DNA of 64,000 bases from Atlantibacter hermannii (GTDB taxonomy: Bacteria; Pseudomonadota; Gammaproteobacteria; Enterobacterales; Enterobacteriaceae): positions 4,092,001 through 4,156,000 of the forward strand of contig LR134136.1 of the NCBI GenBank assembly GCA_900635495.1. Reading direction: 5' to 3'. Shown in pieces: positions 1 through 10,491 of the stretch. Below the pieces are notes generated by a model. That model saw only the letters and a list, made by a program, of their open reading frames with translations. It did not search any database and had not been told where the DNA came from. The position numbers were made by a program, and so were the translations under genes. Every line of letters begins with the position of its first letter. Within the stretch, counting starts at the first letter, position 1.

Positions 1-734
1 TGCTGACCTGCTTCTGCACGACGTGGTGCCGGGGATTCCATCCCCCATACCGAGTCCACACCTTCCGAATGCTGCCCTGATGGCGGCACCGACTGCAGAG
101 TCAGGCCTTTCTCGTAGCCCTGTTGGCTGTCGTAGAACTCCACCACGTCAATGTTCAGGCGCGTGTCGGTGGTGAAGCGAAACCAGATACCCACTTCCCC
201 CAGCAGACGGGTGATAAAGTGCAGGTCATCCTCGCCGTACTGCATCACCTGCTCACGGCGCGGGTACGCTTTTGAAAGCGAAAACAGGAAATCCTGTCCG
301 CGCATCCCGTGGCGCTCGCGCAGAATTTTTTCCACAATTTGCGGGACGGACAGGTCCTGGTAAATCGCGTTCTGGTGCGAGCGGTCAAGCAACGCCAGAC
401 GCGGCTGTAATGTCAGGGCATAACGGGTTTCATCCTTTGAAGTGCTGAGGCGCTCAAAGCCCGACACCACCCCCTGGATAACCCGGACCGGTTGCTGAAT
501 TTTTATGCCGTAGCCCTCGTCAACCGGTGCCTGCAGCGTCAGGGAGGCCGCTTTCATCAGCATCGTTTCTTTGCTGATGGCATGGTCAACGGACGTAAAT
601 TCAATACGATAGCTGAACGGCCTACTCAGCGCTTCGTCGCCCACAAAGGCCAGAACGTCGAGCGCTGCCTCACATCCCTTCACCGCCAGCAGGTGATGGT
701 TATGGCTGAACAGAATGCCGGGATGGGTACTCAC
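1..734 (-). CDS. vgrG: T6SS spike protein VgrG (TssI), N-terminal part, cut by window edge
   Basis: The minus strand from a GTG at 734 reads as the N-terminal region of VgrG, the trimeric spike at the tip of the type VI tube. Seen directly: an N-terminal stretch with PFSYRIEFTS, then HFITRLLGEVGIWFRF and a GLTL..VPPSGQHSEGVDSVW segment, all typical of the gp27-like domain. The GTG overlaps the clpV stop (GTGA), so the two are translationally coupled. Around 31-34 a run of four G on the plus strand shifts the frame: one base fewer restores RHHVVQKQVS, which fits the family better. About 240 codons are visible; the gp5-like needle and any effector domain lie outside the window. Confidence 0.85.
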   Translation of the reverse strand, partial: MSTHPGILFSHNHHLLAVKGCEAALDVLAFVGDEALSRPFSYRIEFTSVDHAISKETMLMKAASLTLQAPVDEGYGIKIQQPVRVIQGVVSGFERLSTSKDETRYALTLQPRLALLDRSHQNAIYQDLSVPQIVEKILRERHGMRGQDFLFSLSKAYPRREQVMQYGEDDLHFITRLLGEVGIWFRFTTDTRLNIDVVEFYDSQQGYEKGLTLQSVPPSGQHSEGVDSVWGMESPAPRRAEAGQ

Positions 735-3387
735 AATATCGCCCCTTCGCAGGTATTGAACGCAAGTACGATACCCTCTTCCTCACTCCAGCTAAGGGTC
801 AGGGTCTGCGGCTTTTGTTTCGCTGCCATATGACTTAACAATTGCTGACTCAGTACCGGCAGAATTTGCTGGTTGAGGGAGGCTGTCGATATTGCGTGCG
901 CCAGTGTCTGGCAACAGGCAGGCTGCGGTCAGCGTGTCGTAGAGGTTTTCTTCGACAGATGTAGTCAGGCCGTAATGGAGGTGTAAGCGCTGGCTTACCT
1001 GAGCGAGCTTCATTTCCACGATGGTACGCATCGCGTTTTCTGCCAGGGGACGGTATATCACCGTCTGGAAGCGGGCCAGCAGCGCTGGCTGGAAGTGGTC
1101 GCGCAGGATCGGGCGAATCAGCTCATGCAAGTCAGCGTCGGTCGCTTCTGGCTGCTCTTCCAGTAACTGCATGAGATGATCGCTGCCAAGGTTTGAGGTC
1201 ATCAGAATCACGGTGTTGCGAAAATCAATTTCGCGCCCCCTCGCCATCACGCATAAAGCCACGATCAAAAACCTGATAAAACAGGTTCATCACATCACGG
1301 TGCGCTTTTTCCACTTCATCCAATAGCACCACGCTGTAAGGGCGTTTTCGGACGGCTTCGGTAAGGATGCCGCCCTGGCCGTAACCTACATACCCCGGAG
1401 GAGAGCCTTTCAACTGCGAAACCGTGTGGGGCTCCTGGTATTCAGAGAGGTTAATGGTGATAAGCGACCTCTCACCGCCGTACAGCGCGTCGGCCAGCGC
1501 CAGCGCAGTTTCGGTTTTACCCACGCCACTCGGCCCCACCAGCAGGAACACGCCCTGTGGTCCGTTCTCTGACGTCAGGCCGGTTTTCGCCGCGCGAAAC
1601 CGTTGCGCCAGCTCAGTTAGCGCGGCATCCTGCCCCACAACCCGTTTACCGATCTCATTTTCCAGATTCAGCAGTTCGCTCTGCTCGTCCTTCATCAGGG
1701 AAGACAACGGAACGCCTGTCCAGTCGGCAACCACCGTGGCAACGGTGCGCACGTCGACATCCACAGCAATCAACGGGTTACTGTGTTGCATGCCATCCAG
1801 CGCTTGTTGCAGCTTTTGGGTTTCACTCTGGCGGGCGATCTCCTGGCGGCTTTCCAACAACTGCGTCGTGAGCGTCAGTTCCTGCCCGTACTGCGCCTCA
1901 AGCTCATCAAGACTGACAATCAGGCGCACTTCTTCCTGTTCTATTGCCGCCAGGCGTTCATGGTGGGAGTGATTACCAACGGCGATATCTTCCAGTAGCG
2001 CCTGTTTTTCCATTTCAAGCGCCGTGATTTGCGCGCGGATGCGGGTCAGCGGCTCTGGTACGGTATCAAGGCCCATGCGGACTCTGGCTGCTGCGGTATC
2101 CAGCAAATCAACCGCTTTGTCCGGCAACTGTCGCCCTGTGAGGTAACGGCGAGAGAGCGTCACTGCGGCCCGTACTGCACCATCAGTAATATGTACACCA
2201 TGGTGTTCTGCATAGCGGGATTTGAGGCCACGCAACATCAGGCACGCGGTTTCGTCGTCCGGCTCATACACTTTTACCATCTGGAAACGGCGCTCAAGGG
2301 CCGCGTCACGCTCGAAATATTGCTTGTATTCAGACCAGGTGGTGGCAGCGATGGTACGTAGCTCGCCACGCGCCAGCGCTGGCTTTAGGAGGTTCGCAGC
2401 ATCTGCGCCGCCAGCCTGATTACCCGCGCCGATAATGGTGTGCGCTTCATCGATAAACAGCAAAATGGGCAACGGTGACTGCTGTACCGCATCAATCACA
2501 TTTTTCAGGCGCTGTTCAAATTCACCTTTTACGCCCGCGCCAGCCTGCAATAAGCCGAGATCAAGGGTGCGTAAGATGACGGGCTTAAGTGATTCAGGCA
2601 CATTGCCTTCAGCAATGCGCAGCGCCAGGCCTTCAACTAACGCCGTTTTACCCACACCCGGTTCGCCAACCAGGATCGGGTTGTTTTTACGCCGCCGCGA
2701 GAGAATATCCACTATCTGGCGGATTTCGGTATCACGTCCAAACACCGGATCGATTTTGCCCTCTTTCGCTTTAGCGGTGACATCAAGGGTGTACTTATCC
2801 AGCATGTTCTGCAGCGCCGGGCTTAGCTCGCCCTCTTTTTCTTCTACCTCAACCGGGTGCCCGACAAGCTCTCTTTCTGCATCATGACGCTGGACCAACT
2901 CTGCTTCCTGCTGCCTCTCGGGACGCTCATCTGATTGCGCATCCAGCAATGGCCGCAGGTGTTCAAGCTGGCTGCGACCAAGGGTTAGCAACGGCCAGAG
3001 CCCGTCGCAGCGCACCAGATTCTGCTTTCCGACCAGCGCCATCAACAGATGAACACTGCGGATGTGAGCTTCGCCGCTGAGGGAAGCAATCATCCAGGCT
3101 TCCTGCATCAGAGTCTGAATACGTTCTGAAAGCTGCGGGCGGTGGCGTACCGAGCGGGGTTGTTTGTCGAGCCAGGCGAGTAAATCCTGCCAGATGCTGT
3201 CCATATCCCACTCGTAGCGGCGCGCGAGCACCGTCAGGTCACCTTCACCCAGTTCGAGTAGTTTCAATAACCAGTGCTCCGGCAGGATCTCCGCCTGCGC
3301 CCGCGTCTGGCACAGAGAAGCAGCCCCTTCCATCGCGCGGGCACAGTAGGGGTTCAGACGTCGTAGCAAAATGGCGGGGTTTTCCAT
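731..3387 (-). CDS. clpV: T6SS sheath-recycling ATPase ClpV (TssH), two apparent frameshifts
   Basis: ClpV is the AAA+ unfoldase that disassembles contracted TssB/TssC sheath. Visible parts: an N-terminal repeat domain (about residues 1-160), first AAA module with Walker A GEPGVGKTALVEG and Walker B LFIDEAH, a middle coiled coil, and second AAA module with GPSGVGKTETALAL and VVLLDEVEKAH. The frame breaks at 1236-1240 (five C on the plus strand; four would give DGEGREIDFRNTVILMTSN) and again at 877-879 (GGG; two G give NIDSLLNQQILPVLSQQLL). With both repaired the protein runs to a TGA at 731-733, about 885 aa, the usual family length. It lies after hcp and is coupled to vgrG. I infer base-calling errors rather than a dead gene. 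Confidence 0.92.
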
Positions 3388-3524
3388 AACTTTCTCTCTT
3401 TATCGATTCCTGGGCACGCTACCGCCCTCGCAGTTTCCTGTATGAAGGAGACCCGGATGCGCGAGGTCAGGCAGGCAGATTGTGAGTTTCTTTGCTGAGC
3501 CCCCGCGCGTGGCAGAGACTCAGC

Positions 3525-3556
3525 AAAAAAGCGGACAGAGGGGGATCTGTCCGCTA
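3525..3556 (-). terminator. Intrinsic terminator after hcp
   Basis: The plus-strand sequence contains the arms AGCGGACAGA and TCTGTCCGCT around a short loop. On the minus strand the hairpin is followed by a run of six T. It sits between hcp and clpV and probably allows hcp, the most abundant T6SS product, to be made in excess over downstream genes. Confidence 0.8.
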
Positions 3557-3561
3557 AAAAC

Positions 3562-4053
3562 TTACGCAGTGGTACGTTCGTTCCAGGAGTCGGAATGAAT
3601 GATGTTGCCGTCTTTGTAGGTCCAGGTGATTTTTTCGTAGCGCAGTTCAATGCGCTCAAGGTGGTTGTGTTTCTCCTTTGAAGGCTCTTTGATGTCGTGC
3701 ATCAGCGGAGCGACTTTCACAAGCTTCACGTTTTCCAGTTTGGTGTTGAAATACTCCACTTCCTGGCCCGCATCGTTGATGCGATACCATTTGAACTCAG
3801 CGCTTTTCAGGGTCTGGCCAGTGGTCACCGCTTTGTACAAATAGGGGCTGGAAGAGTCGATTTCCTTGGTGAACAGGAACGGCGTATGGATACGGGTACC
3901 GGTCAGCTTGCCGGTATTGTTATCAGTGGGGATATACAGGGTATGTTCCTGCGCGACGACTTCGATGCTGCCTTCACGGTCTTTCACATCAACGGAACCT
4001 TTGATGTCCGCGCCGCCGTCGTCTTTCAGCCACAGATAGACTGGAATTGCCAT
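3562..4053 (-). CDS. hcp: T6SS tube protein Hcp (TssD)
   Basis: This 163-aa protein opens with MAIPVYLWLKDDGGADIKGS, the hallmark start of enterobacterial Hcp. Hcp forms hexameric rings that stack into the secreted inner tube. Family segments such as IHTPFLFTKEIDSSSPYLYKA and the C-terminal YEKITWTYKDGNI are present, and the length is normal. It is 14 bases downstream of the OmpA-domain gene and is followed by a strong hairpin with a T run (3525-3556) before clpV. There is no sign of a C-terminal effector extension. Confidence 0.95.
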   Translation of the reverse strand: MAIPVYLWLKDDGGADIKGSVDVKDREGSIEVVAQEHTLYIPTDNNTGKLTGTRIHTPFLFTKEIDSSSPYLYKAVTTGQTLKSAEFKWYRINDAGQEVEYFNTKLENVKLVKVAPLMHDIKEPSKEKHNHLERIELRYEKITWTYKDGNIIHSDSWNERTTA

Positions 4054-4067
4054 ATGATTTACTCCAT

Positions 4068-5762
4068 TTAGTTTTGAGAAACGTCATCATCCTGAGATGA
4101 CGCTGAGGTTTTGCCCGGCATCTGACAGGCATCCGCCTGAGGAACCAGACTGATTTCGACACGACGGTTAAGTGCACGCCCTTCCGGAGTGTCATTCGTT
4201 GCAACAGGTCGGCTTTCGCCATAGCCCTGCACGGCAAAACAGCTTTCCGGCACGTCGCCCGTATCGCGCATCCAGTTGCGAACTGATTCAGCACGTTTCA
4301 GGGAAAGCTGCTGGTTGAAGTGGTCATCGCCCACGTTATCGGTATGTCCGGACACCACGATCAGCCAGCCCGGCTTCGCCTTAATCCCGACAAGCGCATT
4401 CACCAATAACTTCATGGAACTGGGTTTCAGCACCCAAAGACCTGTGTCGAACAGGGACATACTGTCGAGGCGGACGATTTTCGGCGCCGCCACGGGTTCT
4501 TGTTTCGGTGGTGGTGGGGGCATGTAGGAGCGGATCGCATCCAGCACTGGTGCACGCAGACGTTCGCCAGGAAAAAGACCGAGGCTCATACGAAGCGGTT
4601 CGCCATTGCGCGCCCAGTCATCAAGCTGAGCGGAGTCCCGACGTAAAACCGTGACTGCATCAGCCTTCGGGCCATAGTCATCCATGGAAATCCGGTCATA
4701 GCGGGCGATGTCAAAACTCAGACGGTGCAATAACTGGCGGTTGTTCCAGCCACTGCAGAGCAGGCACACAATGCTCACAAACGTTAAAAGTCCGAGCGCA
4801 CAGCGCCAGGCGCGATCACGAGGCGTGATGCCTCGCCCTTCAGGCAGGAGCGGGAGAACAACGTCCGGAAACAGTGGCATTACTGTGCTGTCAGTCCCGA
4901 CAGGTTGCCATCCCGCAACGTGCTGCATCGCGGTATGCCCTGTCAGCCATGCAGTCCAGACGGAAGTGGCGAGACTGCCGGAAAGGATCGGGCCAATTCC
5001 CCATAACATTGCAGTGGGTGTCACTGGCGGGATGTCCGGATTTTTATCCGTAAAAACTGCTTTGACGTGGCGATGAAACCAGTCCATAAGGCTGTTCATC
5101 AGCACCTGTTGCTGCATTGCCACCACACCACCTGCCGTGATCCAGGTGGAAATGGGACTGGGCGCTGAGCCCTCGCGCCAGATACGAATACCCTCTCCTG
5201 GCATAGCGGCTTGCCAGAGCATGTCGCTCATCATCGCGCTACCGACCTGGACGCTCAGAACCAGCGGCACAGCAAACCCAGTTTCACGACGCAATTGACT
5301 GATTTGCCAGCGAAGCGCAAGTAAGCGGCTGGTCAGGGCTTCGCTGTCTGCATGCTGCTGCGGACAGACGCTGACCATCACCGAAAGCTGACGCCCCCAG
5401 TCAGGACGTTGCCATAACAACTGACGGGCTACCTGCGCAAGGTCCTGGCTCTCTTCCACTCTGATCCAGCATCCCTGAGTGACGGTTAGCACCTGCGCCT
5501 GTTCTGGCCAGGATTGTGGTAAATCACCACAAACCAGCACCACCGGCTGGCGATACGTCGCTTCAGGAAGATTATCCAGGCTCAACGTCGTGTCATGCTC
5601 TGCCCGACGGTTTATGCCATAGCAGGCTGCTGCAATAAGGCCCAGTAAAACCAGTAAGATGAGAACAGAAACCAGCCGGGATGCCGGTATAAACCATAAG
5701 CACACAACTGCACTCAGCAGAGCAGCCCACAACGCAAGCCAACGCCGTTGCACCGAACTCAT
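4068..5762 (-). CDS. T6SS-associated OmpA-domain membrane protein (TagL-like)
   Basis: I start this gene at 5762, where ATGA overlaps the tssL stop; a longer frame upstream lies inside tssL. The product, about 564 aa, has a hydrophobic pair of segments near residues 10-50, a long middle region, another membrane segment (ALGLLTFVSIVCLLCSG, near residue 330), a proline-rich linker (PPPPPKQEP) and a C-terminal OmpA-like peptidoglycan-binding domain with SGHTDNVGDD, LSLKRAESVRNWM and RALNRRVEI. Such proteins anchor the T6SS membrane complex to the cell wall next to TssL. It resembles evolved TssL-type OmpA proteins; the exact Tag name is uncertain. Confidence 0.85.
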   Translation of the reverse strand: MSSVQRRWLALWAALLSAVVCLWFIPASRLVSVLILLVLLGLIAAACYGINRRAEHDTTLSLDNLPEATYRQPVVLVCGDLPQSWPEQAQVLTVTQGCWIRVEESQDLAQVARQLLWQRPDWGRQLSVMVSVCPQQHADSEALTSRLLALRWQISQLRRETGFAVPLVLSVQVGSAMMSDMLWQAAMPGEGIRIWREGSAPSPISTWITAGGVVAMQQQVLMNSLMDWFHRHVKAVFTDKNPDIPPVTPTAMLWGIGPILSGSLATSVWTAWLTGHTAMQHVAGWQPVGTDSTVMPLFPDVVLPLLPEGRGITPRDRAWRCALGLLTFVSIVCLLCSGWNNRQLLHRLSFDIARYDRISMDDYGPKADAVTVLRRDSAQLDDWARNGEPLRMSLGLFPGERLRAPVLDAIRSYMPPPPPKQEPVAAPKIVRLDSMSLFDTGLWVLKPSSMKLLVNALVGIKAKPGWLIVVSGHTDNVGDDHFNQQLSLKRAESVRNWMRDTGDVPESCFAVQGYGESRPVATNDTPEGRALNRRVEISLVPQADACQMPGKTSASSQDDDVSQN

Positions 5763-6448
5763 CTCACCGTCCCGGGTAACAACGTCACCAACATCTGATC
5801 GAGCCAGTGGCTCAACCCCCACCACAGCCCGACGATCACCAGAACGCTCAGGCCAATGCGCACAGGCAAGGGAGACAACCAGTCCCACATCCCCCGTCCC
5901 GCACGACTTTCTGCCAGTACCGGATGGGTTTGCGGATAGCTGAAGGGAGAAACCTGGTCGTTGAGCGCTTTAACCAGCTTCTGACGCTCAGGGTCATTCA
6001 ACGATCGGAATTCACCGAGGAAGCCCAGCATCATGACGCGTTGAAAACAGGTGAGGACCGCGTTATCAGGCGCAGGCTCACGCAGTACATCCCGCATACG
6101 GTTACACAGGGTGTCACCGGCATCCATCGTGCCGAAGAAATAGCCCTGGAGCGGAATGTCATACCATTGCACGCAAGCGTCGTCCTCTACGCCACGCCCT
6201 TTGACCGCCTCATCAAGTAATGCGCAAAGTGCTGTAAGAATATGCTCACAGCTGGCGTCATCCAGCTCGGCCTCCTTCAGTGCGTGTTGTACCCGCTCTA
6301 TATCAGTAACACAGCGTTCCCACAGGATCCGTCCTTCGCCCTCCTGAAACCGGGGGCCATGACGCAGGCTGATTACCTGTAGCCAGCTGTTCTGCAGCAG
6401 CGCGTCAATATCAATGGATGCGGCGGTGCCGTATTTACGCGCGTTCAT
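5759..6448 (-). CDS. tssL: T6SS membrane complex protein TssL (DotU/IcmH family)
   Basis: The 229-aa protein is a short DotU-type TssL: a cytoplasmic helical domain (ALCALLDEAV, YFFGTMDAG, VMMLGFLGEFR) followed by one C-terminal membrane segment (IGLSVLVIVGLWWGLSHWL, about residues 198-216). TssL joins TssM and TssJ in the trans-envelope complex and docks the baseplate through TssK. Its start overlaps the tssK stop by ATGA, and its stop overlaps the start of the OmpA-domain gene the same way, showing one transcription unit. It lacks a peptidoglycan-binding domain of its own, which the next gene supplies. Confidence 0.92.
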   Translation of the reverse strand: MNARKYGTAASIDIDALLQNSWLQVISLRHGPRFQEGEGRILWERCVTDIERVQHALKEAELDDASCEHILTALCALLDEAVKGRGVEDDACVQWYDIPLQGYFFGTMDAGDTLCNRMRDVLREPAPDNAVLTCFQRVMMLGFLGEFRSLNDPERQKLVKALNDQVSPFSYPQTHPVLAESRAGRGMWDWLSPLPVRIGLSVLVIVGLWWGLSHWLDQMLVTLLPGTVR

Positions 6449-7785
6449 GTTCTCAGTACCGCAAAGAGTTCAAGTTCAGGCTCACCGAGCATGCCAGGTA
6501 CATAAAACATGCAACTGCCACTTTCGAGCATCGCCATCCCCTCAGGACGGGAGATGTCGAGGCTAAAGTACTGATTCTCCAGACGTAACGGAATTGCAGC
6601 CGGAACATGGCGCAGCGGTGTCAGCGGGATTCCGACGCGTGATGAATTGACAATCCCTCTGACGTGATCCGGGCTGCCCACTTTGCACTGTCGTGGAAAC
6701 TGCTCCTGCAACTGCGCGACCGGAATGGGCGAGCGCACTGACAGATAGTAATCAGCCCCTTCACGCAGGCGGGGATCGTGCAAACGCGCCTGCCAGAAAT
6801 GCAGTCGCTTATCGTGTTCGAGCTCGATGGAAATCACACGTGAAGGCAGGCTTGCTTCCAGTAGATCGCTCAGTAAATCAAACAATGGCGGGAAAACGGC
6901 ATTGAGTTGCTCGTGCTGCCAGGCCGGAATGGCGCTAATCTGATGCTCCAGGGAGAACGTAAGCAGGCTGCCGGCGAGTCTTGCAAGTTCAGGATACAGT
7001 CGTTCTGCCGGGCTTTGTGGGAATCTCAGAAACTGACCAAGCACCGGTTCCGCACTGTTCAGCGCATTTAACAGCCAGAAAAGGGAAACATCAGCCACCG
7101 CAAAATCGGCCATCCGTTCATTGCTTTCACGGCGCATGGCCATCAGACGCGTCAGACGAGCGCGCAACTGAGTCATCAATTGGTCGAGCTGGGTTACCAG
7201 CCAGCGACTCCCCTGCACTGTCAGCAGCGGGGGAATAAAGGTGGCATCCAGCGTCCAGCCACCCTGTAAATCCTGCTGAAGACGGGCAACGGGGCAGGTA
7301 AGGTAATCACTGTTATTTTGGTGGGCAAAGCGTAGCGTCAGTTCCGACTGCATGACGGCAATCTGGCGCGTATCGTCACCAAACTGATTGCGTACATCGT
7401 GCCAGCGCTGCCGGTAACGTATCGGGCGCTCAGCGACCTCATCAGGTTTCAGGCAGTTACCACCATTTGCCCGTAGCAGAGGCAAAGCCAGCACCACCAC
7501 AACCTCATGCGCTTCCCCATCCAGTGACAAAGCCGGAGGCAGTGCATCAGCATTATCGGTATCCACAAGCGTACCGTCCTGAAAACGGACATGGAGCTTA
7601 TGGGCTTTTAAACGACCGAGTTTTAATGCTTCCGGTTCAAAGGTCGATTCAATCACCCCCCATGGATGGTTAAGACCCATTCGGGCAATACATTCCACAG
7701 ACCAGGCCGCATACGCGACCTGCTGTTGAAAGTGTTGGGGCGAAATCATAATCCCTCTGCCCCATAGTGGTTGTTCCGCTTTCAT
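6445..7785 (-). CDS. tssK: T6SS baseplate protein TssK
   Basis: TssK links the baseplate to the TssL/TssM membrane complex. I start it at 7785 with MKAEQPLWGRGIMISPQHFQQQ, the conserved TssK opening (W..G....PQHFQQ), 16 bases after tssC; the open frame extends further upstream but only into tssC. The product is about 446 aa, normal for the family, with the N-terminal shell domain and C-terminal region ending SCMFYVPGMLGEPELELFAVLRT. It overlaps tssL by four bases. Confidence 0.93.
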   Translation of the reverse strand: MKAEQPLWGRGIMISPQHFQQQVAYAAWSVECIARMGLNHPWGVIESTFEPEALKLGRLKAHKLHVRFQDGTLVDTDNADALPPALSLDGEAHEVVVVLALPLLRANGGNCLKPDEVAERPIRYRQRWHDVRNQFGDDTRQIAVMQSELTLRFAHQNNSDYLTCPVARLQQDLQGGWTLDATFIPPLLTVQGSRWLVTQLDQLMTQLRARLTRLMAMRRESNERMADFAVADVSLFWLLNALNSAEPVLGQFLRFPQSPAERLYPELARLAGSLLTFSLEHQISAIPAWQHEQLNAVFPPLFDLLSDLLEASLPSRVISIELEHDKRLHFWQARLHDPRLREGADYYLSVRSPIPVAQLQEQFPRQCKVGSPDHVRGIVNSSRVGIPLTPLRHVPAAIPLRLENQYFSLDISRPEGMAMLESGSCMFYVPGMLGEPELELFAVLRT

Positions 7786-7801
7786 CGGCTTCCTGCCTTC
7801 G

Positions 7802-9343
7802 TTACGCTTTCGCCTTCGGCATCTGCGAGACCAGCGACAGGTTGACATCCATGCCTTCGACCTGGAAATGCGGGATGGCATAGAGTTTCACGCGGAAGAA
7901 GCCCGGGTTATCTTCAATATCTTCAACCACCACCTTCGCATCACGTAACGGGTGGGAAGCCTGCAGTTCATCGCCCGGATCGGTCATTTCCGTGACCAAA
8001 CCACGTACCCAGGTATTCAGCTCCAGCTCCAGCAGTCGGCGATCTTTGGTAGTGCCGATGTTTTCCCGCTGGATCAGCTTCAGATAATGAGCAATGCGTG
8101 ATAACAGGAAGATGTAAGGCAGACGCGCATTAATGCGGCTGTTAGCAGTGGCGTCCGCGGTGTCGTACAGGGCGGGTTTCTGAGTGGAATTCGCCGAGAA
8201 GAAGCACGCGTAGTCACGGTTTTTATAGTAAGAGAGCGGAATGAAGCCCAGATTAGCGAACTCGAACTCACGCGTTTCCGGGATCATGACCTCCGACGGG
8301 ATTTTTACCTGGTTGCCGGTGCCCAAATCGTAAAGATGGATCGGCAGATCCTGAACCGCGCCACCCGCCTGCGGGCCGCGAATTTGCACGCACCATCCGT
8401 TATTAATAAAGCTGCGAACCATATTCGCCGCAAAGGCGAATGACGCATTGGTCCAGAGATACTTCTCGTGATCGGGCCCTTTTACTTCTTCAATGTAATT
8501 GAAGCTGCGCACCGGAACCGTATCTGGCCCGTAAGGCAAACGCCCAAGCACGCGAGGCATCGTGAGCCCGATATAGCGAGAGTCATCCGTATCCCGGAAG
8601 GATTTCCACTTGATGTATTCGGCACGATCAAAGTAGTTGCCGATATCCTTAATGGCCGCCACGTCTTCCATTGAGTTTTTCAGGAAGAAAGCCGGGCCGA
8701 CGGAGCCGATAAACGGCATATGCGCGGCAGCGGCGACTTTAGAAATATTACGCAGCAGCGCGATATCCTGCGGGCTGGCGTCAAACTCATATGACGAAAT
8801 CACGGCACCAATCGGTTCGCCGCCGGGAGTGTCGTACTCCGCAATATAAGTGTGCCCATAAAGGCCGCTCTGCGTAATTTCCGGAGCGTCCTCAAAATCC
8901 TGGCGCAGATCGTCTTTAGAAATATCAAGGATTTCAATTTTGACGTTCTGACGAAAATCGGTGCGATCAATCAGATGCTTAAGGCCGCGCCACTGGGATT
9001 CCACTTTCTGAAATTCCTGATGATGCATGACCTCGTCCAGTTGACGACTGATCTGGTAATCCAGTTCGGCAATGTGATGATCAAGGAGGGATTTATCGAG
9101 TTTCTCGACCTGCTGACCAGATTTTTTCAGGCGCTGTAACAGGACCTGAACCGCCGCCGTCACACGCTCATCGGCGGTGGCGTCTGCGAGAGCCTGGCTG
9201 TCCTGCCAGGTATCGATATCGCCTAACGCAGCGACGGGTGTGAGATTGATTTTTTCAAATAAAGAAGCGTAAACACCTGACGCTTCAGCATGCTCCCGGA
9301 CCAGGGTTTCGCCGGTTTGTGAAGTAGAATTCTGTACAGACAT
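7802..9343 (-). CDS. tssC: T6SS contractile sheath large subunit TssC (VipB)
   Basis: TssC pairs with TssB to form the contractile sheath. The protein (about 513 aa from MSVQNSTSQ; an ATG two codons upstream at 9349 is possible) shows family segments ESQWRGLKHLIDRTDF, GAVISSYEFDASPQDIALLRNISKVAAAAHMPF, NASFAFAANMVRSF and a C-terminal FRVKLYAIPHFQVEGMDVNLSLVSQMPK. Length and motif order match the family. It follows tssB by about 30 bases and precedes tssK. Confidence 0.95.
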   Translation of the reverse strand: MSVQNSTSQTGETLVREHAEASGVYASLFEKINLTPVAALGDIDTWQDSQALADATADERVTAAVQVLLQRLKKSGQQVEKLDKSLLDHHIAELDYQISRQLDEVMHHQEFQKVESQWRGLKHLIDRTDFRQNVKIEILDISKDDLRQDFEDAPEITQSGLYGHTYIAEYDTPGGEPIGAVISSYEFDASPQDIALLRNISKVAAAAHMPFIGSVGPAFFLKNSMEDVAAIKDIGNYFDRAEYIKWKSFRDTDDSRYIGLTMPRVLGRLPYGPDTVPVRSFNYIEEVKGPDHEKYLWTNASFAFAANMVRSFINNGWCVQIRGPQAGGAVQDLPIHLYDLGTGNQVKIPSEVMIPETREFEFANLGFIPLSYYKNRDYACFFSANSTQKPALYDTADATANSRINARLPYIFLLSRIAHYLKLIQRENIGTTKDRRLLELELNTWVRGLVTEMTDPGDELQASHPLRDAKVVVEDIEDNPGFFRVKLYAIPHFQVEGMDVNLSLVSQMPKAKA

Positions 9344-9374
9344 CAGCATTGTCTCGTGTTAATCCGTGAATAAC

Positions 9375-9869
9375 TCAGGCATCTTTCGGTGCGAGGGAAG
9401 AAAGTTCTGTGCGCAATTCATCGCTCAAGGCGGGATCGCGTAATATCGCTTCCAGCTCTTTTCTGAAGGTAACGTTATCGAGCAGATTGGATTTCAGATC
9501 GCGCAACAGATTGCGCATCGCGAGCATCGCTTTTAATTGTGGGATTTGGCGTGCAACCTGTTCCGGTTCGAAATCTTTCATATCCCGGAAAGTTAACGTC
9601 ACGTTTTCTTCGCTGCCGTCTCCCGCCAGTGTATTTTCTACCGCGAGATTGACCGAAGGCGAAAACTCCGCGAGCACACTATTAAAGTTATTTTTATTGA
9701 CGTTAACTTTTCCGCGTTCGGAAAGAGGAAGATGTTCCTGACCATTGCTGAAGTCGCCTGTCACTAATAATTTAAGAGGCAGTTCAACCTTTTTTTGAGC
9801 GCCTCCTGTATGCAAGGCCAGCTTGATATTTACGCGTGCTTTAGGAATTTCTTTCTGATAAGAAGACAT
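9375..9869 (-). CDS. tssB: T6SS contractile sheath small subunit TssB (VipA)
   Basis: I place the start at 9869 (MSSYQKEIPKARVNIKL) because an AAGGA ribosome-binding site stands eight bases ahead and this is the conserved TssB opening; the open frame upstream has no family similarity. The 164-aa product carries LPLKLLVTGDFSNGQ, LPLSERGKVNVNKNNFNSVL and the C-terminal helix region LLRDLKSNLLDNVTFRKELE. TssB binds TssC through interleaved strands to build the sheath. It is the first gene of the visible operon. Confidence 0.95.
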   Translation of the reverse strand: MSSYQKEIPKARVNIKLALHTGGAQKKVELPLKLLVTGDFSNGQEHLPLSERGKVNVNKNNFNSVLAEFSPSVNLAVENTLAGDGSEENVTLTFRDMKDFEPEQVARQIPQLKAMLAMRNLLRDLKSNLLDNVTFRKELEAILRDPALSDELRTELSSLAPKDA

Positions 9870-10490
9870 AGCATGTTCCTTCATAAGAGAGTGTTTCAGA
9901 CGGCAGAACCGCGGCAACTCAGAAGCTTCCCACGACAACACTCCACCGCATCCACAGCGATGAATAAGTATTACTTAAACAGGTAGTTACTCTGAAAATG
10001 CTACGCTCGTTGCGGTTATTAACAATCACTATGGGGAATCAAATTGTAAGAGCCCGTGACTGAAAAAGGGTCAAAGGCATAATTAAATTAAAAGCAAACA
10101 AGTAAAAAAGAGTCACAAGCCGCATAACTACTGATAATTTCCGCCATTGTCTCCAGGAGGAAAAACTTATTTAAAAATTAGAAATATTTCAAAATGGTTA
10201 CATATATAACTCTAATAAGGGAGATAGCCTTTAAAAATGATTAATAAGGCACCAAAAACATTCTGAAGATAAATAAATCAAATACAATATAAATACACAG
10301 CAAATATCATTTTAAGATTAAGGAGTGAGTGAAATCGCAATGACTGAGGGAATTTTCATAGCAAATAGTCAACCCTAACATTTCTGAAATAACGACGTAT
10401 AAGGCGCCATACTTATTGCATGCTAAAAAATAACCTTGTTTATTTTAAATAATTTCAGTCCAATTATTTTAATTATCAATTACGCCAAAA
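9870..10490. other. AT-rich gene-free region upstream of the T6SS operon
   Basis: About 620 bases hold no convincing gene. Base composition is far more AT-rich than the flanking coding sequence, as is common for silenced accessory promoters. The promoter of the tssB-first operon must lie here, but I cannot place its -35/-10 with confidence. Confidence 0.5.
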
Positions 10491-10491
10491 A

